Assembly: GCA_003132025.1 (NCBI GenBank) | Contig: PKWJ01000042.1 | Span: 1-64,000 of the forward strand | Direction of reading: 5' to 3' | From: Gammaproteobacteria bacterium | GTDB lineage: Bacteria > Pseudomonadota > Gammaproteobacteria > Steroidobacterales > Steroidobacteraceae | DNA length: 64,000 nt | In this document: one piece after another, positions 53,851 through 61,422 of the stretch | Layout of the letters: each line of letters opens with the position of its first letter | Position numbering within the stretch: position 1 is the first letter of the stretch | The notes under the pieces: generated by a model | Told to the model about the DNA's origin: nothing | Databases searched by the model: none | The model's input: only the letters and a program-made list of their open reading frames with translations | Program-made: the position numbers and the translations under genes

Positions 53851-54837
53851 ATGGCATCACAAGCAACTGACAAGCCGTCGGATATTCTGCCTCCAGGGAT
53901 GCTGCGTCTCGGCTTTGGCTGCGGAGACTTGCACAGCGGAGTCGCGCATGCCGCTTGTGCCCGACTGGTGGAAACGGCACTCGATTCAGGAATCCGTTAT
54001 TTCGACGTGGCTCGGCTCTATGGCGACGGTTCGGCCGAAACCGTACTCGGCAGTGTTCTGCCGCGCGTGCGCGATCGGGTGATCATTGCCAGCAAGGCAG
54101 GAATCCTGCCCTATAGCATGCTGCGATGGCACACCCGATTCAGCCGCAAGGTTGCGAAAGCGGCACGCATGGCAGGCCCGCTGGCGCGGGCGCTGGTGCC
54201 CGCGCCATCCTCGACCGTGGGATTTGGTGCGTTTCGCCTCAGCGAGCTCGATCGTAGCGTCGGTCGCAGCCTCAAGGCACTGCGCACTGATTATCTCGAC
54301 ATCCTTCTCCTCCACGAATGCAGTGTCGCCGACGCAGGTCGGCATGAGGTTCTCGATTTCCTGGTGCGGCTGCGCACCCAGGGCAAAATCCGTCGATTCG
54401 GCATCGCCACCCATTTTCCCGAGACGATTGAAATATTGAATGACGTGCCGAGAATCGCTCCGATAGTGCAATTCGCCAGTGACGCGCTCAACCGCAACGC
54501 CAGCCGTCTTCCGGTATCGCGTCTGGACCTGGTGGTGACACATTCATCGATCAAATACGCTCTGCCGCGCCTGGTCGATCATCTCACCGCCGATCCGGCG
54601 GCCGCTACGCGCTGGTCAGAACGCACCGGGTTTGCAGCCGACGATCGATCGAAGATCGCCGGATTACTGCTCGCCGATGCAGTCGCGGAAAATGCCTCCG
54701 GCGTCGTTCTGTTTTCCACTTCCCGGCCGGAGCGGATTGCCGAAGCAGCGACCACTAGCCCGCTCGACATCGCGCGTTCCGCTGCACTGCGCGACGAACT
54801 CGCGCGGATGCCTCGCGACGCTGCAGCCGTGCTTTAG
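53851..54837 (+). CDS. Aldo/keto reductase (second copy)
   Basis: The 328-residue TIM-barrel oxidoreductase has catalytic Asp and Tyr in YFDVARLYGDG, Lys in IIASKAG and His in ILLLHECSV. It differs clearly from the copy at 26108-27061. It lies between GMC genes on the opposite strand, a pairing often met in surface-sugar modification clusters; an acting partnership (alcohol oxidised by GMC, carbonyl handled by the reductase) is inference. Confidence 0.87.
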   Translation: MASQATDKPSDILPPGMLRLGFGCGDLHSGVAHAACARLVETALDSGIRYFDVARLYGDGSAETVLGSVLPRVRDRVIIASKAGILPYSMLRWHTRFSRKVAKAARMAGPLARALVPAPSSTVGFGAFRLSELDRSVGRSLKALRTDYLDILLLHECSVADAGRHEVLDFLVRLRTQGKIRRFGIATHFPETIEILNDVPRIAPIVQFASDALNRNASRLPVSRLDLVVTHSSIKYALPRLVDHLTADPAAATRWSERTGFAADDRSKIAGLLLADAVAENASGVVLFSTSRPERIAEAATTSPLDIARSAALRDELARMPRDAAAVL

Positions 54838-54853
54838 CTGTTGGTGCGAAGAA

Positions 54854-55276
54854 TCAAAATTGAGCGAACGGATTGCCGCAAGCGCGCATCGGGTCATAGA
54901 ATCCGAGGTAGCGGACAACTCGCGATTCATCGGCGCCATTTATCAGAAAATCGCTCGACAGCAGATAGGTTGAAACCACGCGCTCTTCGCCGTGTCGTAG
55001 CGCACTGCCAATTCTCGAATTGGTGCTCAGCGACACGCGCAGGTACAGCGGCTTTACTATGTTCAGAAATCGAAGTCGGCTGTTTGAGATGACGTGTGCG
55101 GCCGCCATATCGCGAGCGAAAGCGTCAACGCCATCCAGATCGAGCTTCAGATAATCAAGCCTTCGGCGTACCACGGTACTAAATGCTTCCTCGTCGGAGC
55201 TGCCGAAGTAGCGCAAGCCTGCGTAGCCGCCGATAATTCCGCCGGCGACAAGAACGAGTCGGCGTCGCGTAATCAT
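54854..55276 (-). CDS. Small exported protein, probable partner subunit of GMC oxidoreductase
   Basis: The protein has 140 residues. The N-terminus MITRRRLVLVAGGIIGGYAG has the look of a twin-arginine or anchor signal. The body is helical, with the conserved-looking end YLGFYDPMRACGNPFAQF. It overlaps the preceding GMC gene by 4 bases (ATGA), so the two are made together. Small subunits of this kind escort other membrane-bound GMC dehydrogenases (gluconate 2-dehydrogenase gamma type), and a matching role is inferred from size, signal and coupling. Family membership not proven. Confidence 0.68.
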   Translation of the reverse strand: MITRRRLVLVAGGIIGGYAGLRYFGSSDEEAFSTVVRRRLDYLKLDLDGVDAFARDMAAAHVISNSRLRFLNIVKPLYLRVSLSTNSRIGSALRHGEERVVSTYLLSSDFLINGADESRVVRYLGFYDPMRACGNPFAQF

Positions 55277-56721
55277 GTCGGGCTGCCCGCGAACAGGTAA
55301 TCAGCTGCCCAGAGCGACAGCGCGGACACGGTCAAGGTTGGTAACGCTGGGCTTGCAGTCGGGAAGGCGCTGGCGCCCAGAACCAGCAGATTGCGGAACT
55401 GGTGGTGCATCAGGTGGCGATCTACAACACTGGTTGCTGGATCGTTACCCATGACCACCGTACCTTGGATGTGCGCCGACGTGCTGCCCTGTGAAGTTGA
55501 ACTTACGCGCTCGATGGGTAGCGCTGCCGCCAATTTGTCGATCATTTCCGGCACCCGTTTCGCTCCGCGGTGCGCATAGTCAGAATAATCCGTAAAGTGA
55601 GTCTCGGCGAGCCTGGGATTGGCGGCATTTACGGTAACCGTATTATCGTCGCGCGGCACGTCATCGAATACAAATCGCACATTCGCGCGCTCTGAGTAGC
55701 GCCCGCGCTCGGTGCGAAGCGCGCCCATTTTGTACGCGAACGGTGAACTCCACATCTCGATTATGCAAGCCGCGTAGTTGCGCCGATGATCTCCTTCGTA
55801 AAACAGGTAGCCGTTGCCGGTAATAATCGTGCTGCCGTTATATGACTTCAGCCCGTTAAGGTCCAACATCACGTCGATCGGCAGTTGGTCATGGAGTCGT
55901 TTTCCCACCAGCGGATGAGCATCTCCGGAGCGCAACAGGATGTGAGGATTGAACAAGGCACTTGCGGCCAGCACAATCAAGTCTGCATTGGCCTTCTCGA
56001 TTTTGTCGTTGGACCTGTAGTTGACCCCGCGGGCTACTCCTGCACCGAGGTCAATCGCCTCCACCTCAGCGTGAAGCAACAGCGTAACGCGGGGATCTTG
56101 GTAGATGCTGTTCAATCCGTTTTGAATGGTGAACTTCGCATCGACCGGACACATTTCGCACGCACCGGACGCGCAGCAGATGCCGCGAGTGCCGGTCGCA
56201 ATGCGAGCGCGGGCCGTGGCGGCTTGGAACCAGCCATCGGGAAAGTGTTTTTTGAGCAGCTCATCGGGGCCGCAGAAGCGGTGCGGCGGCTGCGGGAATG
56301 GGCGCGAGCGCGGCATCGGACTGTCAGTGGGTCCGGAAACGGACATCACGTGCTCGACTGTGCAGTAGTGCCCCTCCAGCTCATCGTAACTCAGCGGCCA
56401 GTCCACCCCCACACCGTATCGCGATCTGAGCGCGAAATCCCCAGGCATCAAGCGGGTCGCGCCACCCAACCAGCATTTGGAGTTGCCACCGAATCCAGGA
56501 CTCGTATACCACTCTTTTTCCGGCGTGGTATTGACGAACACTTCGTCGGGTCGAATGCTGGATGTGCGCCGATTAGCAAGCTGCCATGCCTTGCTGTCCT
56601 CGGCGCCACGCTCGAGCACCAGCACTCGTGCGGTTTGCGGCGCGCGCTCCAGATAGCGCATCAAGAAAAAGGCGCCGGCAAATCCGGTGCCGATGACGAT
56701 CACGTCATAATTTGAAGCCAT
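55273..56721 (-). CDS. GMC-type FAD oxidoreductase (copy 2)
   Basis: The protein has 482 residues. FAD motif VIGTGFAGAFFLMRYL, substrate-side GGNSKCWLGGATRLMPGDF, a cysteine cluster GICCASGACEMCPVDAKF (four Cys in 13 residues), catalytic HIQGTVVMG and C-terminal PTLTVSALSLWAADYLF. The Cys cluster resembles that of cellobiose/gluconate-type bacterial GMC dehydrogenases and may hold a metal or disulfides. No own signal peptide; if exported, it would ride with the small signal-bearing partner encoded next. A lower G+C region with no gene lies upstream. Confidence 0.88.
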   Translation of the reverse strand: MASNYDVIVIGTGFAGAFFLMRYLERAPQTARVLVLERGAEDSKAWQLANRRTSSIRPDEVFVNTTPEKEWYTSPGFGGNSKCWLGGATRLMPGDFALRSRYGVGVDWPLSYDELEGHYCTVEHVMSVSGPTDSPMPRSRPFPQPPHRFCGPDELLKKHFPDGWFQAATARARIATGTRGICCASGACEMCPVDAKFTIQNGLNSIYQDPRVTLLLHAEVEAIDLGAGVARGVNYRSNDKIEKANADLIVLAASALFNPHILLRSGDAHPLVGKRLHDQLPIDVMLDLNGLKSYNGSTIITGNGYLFYEGDHRRNYAACIIEMWSSPFAYKMGALRTERGRYSERANVRFVFDDVPRDDNTVTVNAANPRLAETHFTDYSDYAHRGAKRVPEMIDKLAAALPIERVSSTSQGSTSAHIQGTVVMGNDPATSVVDRHLMHHQFRNLLVLGASAFPTASPALPTLTVSALSLWAADYLFAGSPT

Positions 56722-57507
56722 CTAGTTCCATCGACCCTGACAATGTGGCTGCGGCATCGTATAAGTCGTGTCCATGGCACGCAAGCCTAAGGAGTCGCAC
56801 TACACGACAGATTTAAATTCTGGGCATCGCGCCCGGACTGCATTTCCATTTCTGCTGCATGCAAATGCCGCGGTCGTCCTGGACAGCTCCGCTTTCTTGA
56901 GACTTTCGTCACACTCGCCAACTCGGAATTTCGATTAGGCCTTTACCAGGGCCGAGGTGGATAGCACGATGAACGGCGCCCATCAGGGGCCCGTTCAACG
57001 CAAAGCCAAGGGTCCGCGAAGCTCCCAGAAGCTGCTTTACCTGTGATGACAAGTCTTGCAGGCTCCTGAAAAATGCTTGCGCATGTGCATTTTTGCCATG
57101 CCTCATGTTGAGCGTGTTAAACGAGAGATAAATCGATGCGTGGCCACGTGAACGCTCAGGCACATCGCCTGGTGCGCGAAGCGCGTTGCGCCACATCAGT
57201 AGCCGATCATTTGCTACAGGCCACTAGTGACAGCAGAGTAACGACCCAAAGGCGAACCCATCGCGGTTCATTCGGATTTTCGAGCGGGTTCTATCGGCCG
57301 TATTCATTGCTGCTCTCCTTTTGAGTGCCGTTGCGACGGTCGGAGTCATGTGCAGCGGTATGCCGCCGTTATCCAATCAGTGGGCGGCAATTTACATTTT
57401 GGATAATGCAATCTGTCTGAGTCCAGGCACGCGGAAAAATGCCCGTACGTGTGCCCGCACCGCAGTGTGATGGGGCGTAGTACGAACAAATAACAGGTTG
57501 TTTTTAG
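56722..57507. other. Gene-poor, lower G+C region upstream of GMC copy 2
   Basis: This holds about 790 bases without a convincing gene. A hydrophobic plus-strand frame at about 57276-57470 (VLSAVFIAALLLSAVATVG then PPLSNQWAAIYILDNAICLS) reads like a membrane protein piece but has no good start, and a 65-codon minus-strand frame (56909-57106) has no ribosome binding site. The base composition differs from the core genome, which suits acquired and eroding DNA. Confidence 0.4.
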
Positions 57508-57582
57508 TGGTGGGCGGTACTGGGATCGAACCAGTGACCCCTGCCGTGTGAAAGCAGTGCTCTACCGCTGAGCTAACCGCCC
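57508..57582 (-). tRNA. tRNA-Val (anticodon CAC)
   Basis: On the minus strand: acceptor GGGCGGT/ACCGCCC, D arm GCTC/GAGC, anticodon stem CTGCT/GGCAG with loop TTCACAC (anticodon CAC), T arm ACTGG/CCAGT with TTCGATC loop, discriminator A and an encoded CCA end. All stems pair, with one G-T at the base of the anticodon loop. Confidence 0.95.
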
Positions 57583-57601
57583 CGCGCGCGAACGGGCGCA
57601 G

Positions 57602-57630
57602 AGTTTAAGCGCCCGGCCGTGGCGAATCAA
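57602..57630 (-). promoter_or_regulatory. Putative promoter of tRNA-Val
   Basis: Read leftward: TTGATT, 17 bases, TAAACT, then a G+C-rich discriminator (CTGCGCCCG) before the tRNA start. Spacing and position fit a sigma-70 stable-RNA promoter. Confidence 0.5.
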
Positions 57631-57684
57631 TCGCAGCGCCGGTACCATGCGCGGCCCCGGTTGGCCAAGCATGGGTCCCACGAA

Positions 57685-59085
57685 ATGACTGTCGTCACGC
57701 GTTTTGCCCCGAGCCCCACCGGCGTGCTGCACATCGGCGGTGTGCGTACCGCGTTGTTCTCGTGGCTGTATGCGCGTCATCACGGCGGCAAGTTCATCCT
57801 GCGGATCGAGGACACCGACCGCGAGCGTTCCACGGAGGAAGCCGTCCGCGTGATTCTGGATGGCATGCGCTGGCTCGACCTCGGCACCGACGAAGGGCCG
57901 TATTTTCAGACGCAGCGATACGAGCGATATCGCGCCGTCATCGCACAGCTGCTCGAGCGCGGTGCGGCCTACCGCTGCTATTGCACCAAGGAGGAGCTGG
58001 AAGCAATGCGCCAGCAGCAGCTCGCGCGCAAGCAAAAGCCGCGCTATGACGGACGTTGCCGGGAGCAAAAGCAAGTGCGACCGGGCGTTGAGCCGGCCAT
58101 TCGCTTCAAGAACCCGCCCGATGGCGAAGTGATCGTCGATGACCAGATCCACGGCCGCATCGTGTTCCAAAATCGCGAACTGGATGACCTGATCATCGAA
58201 CGCTCGGACGGCAACCCGACTTACAATTTCTGTGTGGTGGTCGACGACATGGACATGGGCGTGACCCACGTGATCCGCGGTGACGATCATCTGAACAACA
58301 CCCCGCGGCAGATGAATATGCTGCGCGCGCTGGGTGCAACGCCGCCGGTGTACGCCCACGTGCCGATGATCCTGGGGCCCGATGGAGCCAAACTCTCCAA
58401 GCGCCATGGCGCCGTCAGCGTGCTGCAGTATCAGGAAGATGGCTATCTGCCCGATGCGCTGCTCAACTACCTGGTGCGTCTGGGCTGGTCGCACGGCGAT
58501 CAGGAGCTCTTCACCCGCGACGAAATGATCGCCGCCTTCGATGTCAAGGATGTCAACAAGGCCGCGTCGGCATTCGATCCGGAAAAGCTGCTGTGGCTCA
58601 ACCAGCAGCACATGATGCGCGCGCCAGTAGCCACTTTGGCGGCGGGCTTGCGCTCGCAGCTGGCGGTGCTCGGCGTTGTGGTTGACGACGACAAGCTGCT
58701 CGAGGGAGTTGCGAACGCGCAGCGCGAGCGGGCCAGGACGCTCATCGAAATGGCTCAGAACAGTCTGTTCTTCTTCTGCGAGATCGAAGCCTACGACGAG
58801 AAGGCCGCCACAAAAAATCTAACGCCCGATACGGCCCCGGTGTTACAGGCCCTGGAGGAGGGCTTCGAGGCCTTGAGCGAATGGAATGCAGGTTCGATCC
58901 ATGAGGTGATCAGCGCCGTCGCGCAGCGCTTCGGTGTCGGCCTGGGCAAAGTGGCGCAACCCCTGCGCGTGGCGATATCGGGCGGCGGCGTCTCGCCACC
59001 GATCGATATTACGGTGGCGCTGCTGGGTAGGCAGAGGACCTGTGAGCGCATCGAGCGCGCCCTACGCTGGGTGCCTCGCCTTTAG
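57685..59085 (+). CDS. gltX: Glutamyl-tRNA synthetase
   Basis: The enzyme has 466 residues and charges tRNA-Glu. The class I signature is APSPTGVLHIGG, followed by the Glu-site ILRIEDTDRERST; the KMSKS loop is KLSKRHGAVSV. Anticodon-binding helices make up the C-terminal third. The ATG at 57685 directly precedes the conserved TVVTRFAPSPTG; the frame is open 66 bases further up, without conserved sequence. Its own substrate tRNA-Glu gene lies 145 bases downstream. Confidence 0.96.
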   Translation: MTVVTRFAPSPTGVLHIGGVRTALFSWLYARHHGGKFILRIEDTDRERSTEEAVRVILDGMRWLDLGTDEGPYFQTQRYERYRAVIAQLLERGAAYRCYCTKEELEAMRQQQLARKQKPRYDGRCREQKQVRPGVEPAIRFKNPPDGEVIVDDQIHGRIVFQNRELDDLIIERSDGNPTYNFCVVVDDMDMGVTHVIRGDDHLNNTPRQMNMLRALGATPPVYAHVPMILGPDGAKLSKRHGAVSVLQYQEDGYLPDALLNYLVRLGWSHGDQELFTRDEMIAAFDVKDVNKAASAFDPEKLLWLNQQHMMRAPVATLAAGLRSQLAVLGVVVDDDKLLEGVANAQRERARTLIEMAQNSLFFFCEIEAYDEKAATKNLTPDTAPVLQALEEGFEALSEWNAGSIHEVISAVAQRFGVGLGKVAQPLRVAISGGGVSPPIDITVALLGRQRTCERIERALRWVPRL

Positions 59086-59088
59086 TGG

Positions 59089-59117
59089 TTGACAGGATTC
59101 GTGGGCTTGCGTACCGT
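59089..59117 (+). promoter_or_regulatory. Putative promoter of the tRNA-Ala/tRNA-Glu pair
   Basis: A perfect -35 box TTGACA (59089-59094), 17 bases, then TACCGT (59112-59117) and a G+C-rich discriminator CGCGCCCC, with tRNA-Ala starting 14 bases after the -10. This is the layout of a stringently controlled stable-RNA promoter. Confidence 0.6.
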
Positions 59118-59131
59118 CGCGCCCCTTCAGT

Positions 59132-59207
<76 letters not shown>

Positions 59208-59229
59208 TGATCACGCTGACCGTCCGATG

Positions 59230-59305
59230 GTCCCCATCGTCTAGAGGCCCAGGACATCGCCCTTTCACGGCGGTAACAGGGGTTCGAATCCCCTTGGGGA
59301 CGCCA
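59230..59305 (+). tRNA. tRNA-Glu (anticodon UUC)
   Basis: Acceptor GTCCCCA/TGGGGAC, anticodon stem TCGCC/GGCGG with loop CTTTCAC (anticodon TTC), T loop TTCGAAT, discriminator G and encoded CCA. It lies 22 bases after tRNA-Ala in the same transcript, near gltX. Confidence 0.96.
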
Positions 59306-59343
59306 GCCACCTCAATGTGTTATTAGTTCGAAGTCAACAGTAT

Positions 59344-59607
59344 TTATGTTTCTGGAAAGGCTGGCATGACCGGCGGAGCAGGGCAGCGCCCGGCTAGCTT
59401 CACCACCGCATTGCCTATGGCGCTCGTTTGAGACGACGAATCACTCGGCAATCGCACGCCGACGTGGCGTTCCCTTTTTCGGTCCTGCTCGAAGTCTTCG
59501 ATTTCGAAATTGCTTACATCGTCTTCGCGCACGAGTGCCCGTTTCAACAGCTCGTCGTAAGCGCGCAGCTTCACAGCGCGGTACGTCATTTGCAGATTGG
59601 CCCGCAA
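59344..59607 (-). pseudogene. Decayed aldo/keto reductase fragment
   Basis: An 87-codon minus-strand frame whose central part, about 59422-59571, matches the middle of the aldo/keto reductase at 26108-27061: LRAYDELLKRALVR aligns with LRGFDELLERKLVR, DVSNFEIED with GVSNFDIDD, and the later RxGVR and TS positions also agree. Both the nucleotide-binding start and the C-terminal third are missing, and the catalytic residues are not included. It lies directly behind the tRNA-Glu gene. It is a remnant, not a working gene. Confidence 0.65.
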
Positions 59608-59778
59608 ATCACACGCTTACCGTCGGAAACGGGTAGATTAGGTAAAAGCGAACGGCAAAAATTCGCGCCTGCTATGCGCTTTCGAGGAGCACCGGGGCAC
59701 CGATTTGCGGGCTGTACTAGAATCCTGATCAAATCAATCGGGCGCGTACTGCGCCCCGGGCCACGGGGAGATCACTGG

Positions 59779-61116
59779 GTGAACGAACGTCAATGCCGGC
59801 CGACATTCTGTTCTCGAACATCGTCGCCGTGGCGCGGACCTCGCTGGCGCCTTCTTTGGGTCGTGGCGCTGCTGGCCTCGCCCGTACCGGCGCTTGCGGA
59901 GCTGGCGCTGACCGTCGCGGGAGACGCCCAGTACCAATACAACACCAACGTATTCGACCTGCAGCGGGGTTTCCAGACGCCGTTCGGCGGCACAAGCTAT
60001 GGAGATTCGTTCATCGCCTACGGCGGCAAGCTGGACGCGAGCTACTTGTGGAGCCAACAGCAGTTCTACGCGACGGTGGTAGGCACCGACTATCACTACG
60101 ATCGTTTTTCGGAACTCGATCACAACGAATACACGCTCGATGGCGGCTGGGACTGGAAGGTGGGGCGTCTGTGGGATGGCGTATTGGACGTCACCCGCAT
60201 TCGCAGCATGGTGTCGTTTTGGAATCTGGTCGGGACATCGCTGGTCATCCAGACCGAGCAGCGCGAGACGGGCAAGGCGAGTGTCCAGGCCACTCCGGAC
60301 TGGCGCGCCGAATTCACGGGGATTACCCGCAAGGTAAACCAACCGCAGAGCACCGCGAATCCCCTGACTGTGACCGAGCCGGCGGCCCCGGCAACGACCA
60401 CCATCACCGATCTGACTCTCACCGAGACCTCGGGCCAGGCGGCGGTCAAATACACCGGCACCGCGGGCGTGACCGCCGGTGTGAGCGCCACCTACCTCAA
60501 GGGTTCGTTCAGTAACGTCGGGCCCCTGGTGGTGGCGCCGTCCTATACCCAGACTTCGGGGGCGCTGACGGCGACCGACGTGGTGACCGGTCTGTCGACC
60601 TTCCGGGGCCAGATCGGCTACACGCGGCGCTCCTCCGACAGCGGCATCAACAATATCAGCGGTGCCACGGGCGAGTTGGATTACCAGCGAACACTCACCG
60701 GTAAGACTTCAGTCGAGGCTGACCTGACCCGGCAGATCAATGCCTACCTGACCAACGACGCCTCGGAGATCGACAGCGCCGCGGCGCTGACCGCAACCTG
60801 GCAGGCCACCTATAGGATCGGCGTTGTGCTCGGCTACACCTTCACCTACCGGCAACTGCCGCATCAGGGCAATACCCTGGTGGACGGCGTCACCGTGGGC
60901 AACGGGACGCAGCAGATGGAATACCTGAACATGCCGTCCCTGACGGTGACCTACGCACCGGTGCCCTGGCTGATACTCAAGCCGTACGTCAACTATCAGA
61001 CCCGCACATCGCAGAATTTCGTGGGCGGCAATTTTGACGCGACCACAGTCGGCGTGCTGTTCACGCTGCAATGGCAGCGCGGAGTTATTCCGCCCCGCAC
61101 GCCGCTCAACTATTGA
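59779..61116 (+). CDS. EpsL-like outer membrane beta-barrel protein
   Basis: The protein has 445 residues from the GTG at 59779, which has GGGGAG about ten bases upstream; the frame is open further up but only antisense to the decayed reductase. A signal peptide (LLWVVALLASPVPALA) precedes alternating-pattern strands: QYQYNTNVFDLQ, QQFYATVVGTDYHYDRFSEL, DWRAEFTGITRKVNQP, LILKPYVNYQTRTSQNF and a final strand. The segment on tyrosine-rich strands resembles EpsL-type barrels of exopolysaccharide loci with exosortase systems (a judgement by pattern). It ends in TPLNY, lacking the usual final Phe. Confidence 0.75.
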   Translation: MNERQCRPTFCSRTSSPWRGPRWRLLWVVALLASPVPALAELALTVAGDAQYQYNTNVFDLQRGFQTPFGGTSYGDSFIAYGGKLDASYLWSQQQFYATVVGTDYHYDRFSELDHNEYTLDGGWDWKVGRLWDGVLDVTRIRSMVSFWNLVGTSLVIQTEQRETGKASVQATPDWRAEFTGITRKVNQPQSTANPLTVTEPAAPATTTITDLTLTETSGQAAVKYTGTAGVTAGVSATYLKGSFSNVGPLVVAPSYTQTSGALTATDVVTGLSTFRGQIGYTRRSSDSGINNISGATGELDYQRTLTGKTSVEADLTRQINAYLTNDASEIDSAAALTATWQATYRIGVVLGYTFTYRQLPHQGNTLVDGVTVGNGTQQMEYLNMPSLTVTYAPVPWLILKPYVNYQTRTSQNFVGGNFDATTVGVLFTLQWQRGVIPPRTPLNY

Positions 61117-61422
61117 GCGCGCTGATTGCACCAGCGCGCGGCCTGCTGCACGCCGTGGTCCAGCGCCGTCCATCGTAGTTGCCGCAACTGCTCGGCGCGC
61201 GTAGAAGGACCGCTTGGCTGTATTGAGCGCAGTGCGCTTCAACCCTGCAGCGCACTCTCGTCGGTGGCATCGAACTGCAATCTGCCGATAGGGTCGACAC
61301 CGCCGGCGGCTCCGGGCGTCGACCGCAGGCAATCGGACTGGCCCAGCCGCTCGCGGCCAGCGAGCCCATCAGGTGATTGCCGATGAATCCATCAGCCCAG
61401 GTACCAGCACGCGCGATGTCAT
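61110..61422 (-). pseudogene. NAD-dependent epimerase/dehydratase, gutted remnant
   Basis: The ATG at 61422 overlaps the stop of the GMC gene (ATGA) and starts MTSRVLVPG. After a one-base frameshift the text reads ADGFIGNHLMGSLAASGW, the N-terminal NAD-binding GxxGxxG of sugar nucleotide epimerases. About 100 bases on, a C-terminal piece appears: GRLQFDAT, an in-frame stop, then EQLRQLRWTALDHGVQQAARW, matching the end of GDP-fucose-synthase-like epimerases. The whole remnant is about 310 bases against roughly 900-950 expected, so the middle has been deleted. The former role was probably in surface sugar synthesis with the GMC oxidase. Confidence 0.6.
61117..61139. terminator. Hairpin directly after the barrel protein gene
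   Basis: A perfect 8-base stem GCGCGCTG/CAGCGCGC with a 7-base loop begins one base after the stop codon. No T-tract follows on either strand, so efficiency as an intrinsic terminator is doubtful. On the minus strand it lies within the tail of the epimerase remnant. Confidence 0.4.

Noticed and set aside
56909-57106. 65-codon minus-strand frame
   Set aside because: Codon use is plausible, but there is no Shine-Dalgarno sequence and no recognisable family.
57276-57470. Hydrophobic plus-strand frame between GMC copy 2 and tRNA-Val
   Set aside because: It reads like a membrane helix plus tail but has no start codon with ribosome site before the hydrophobic part; may be a fragment.
59428-59778. 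N-terminal extension of the EpsL-like barrel frame
   Set aside because: It runs antisense to the reductase remnant and lacks a signal; the GTG at 59779 has a good ribosome site and is followed by a normal signal peptide.
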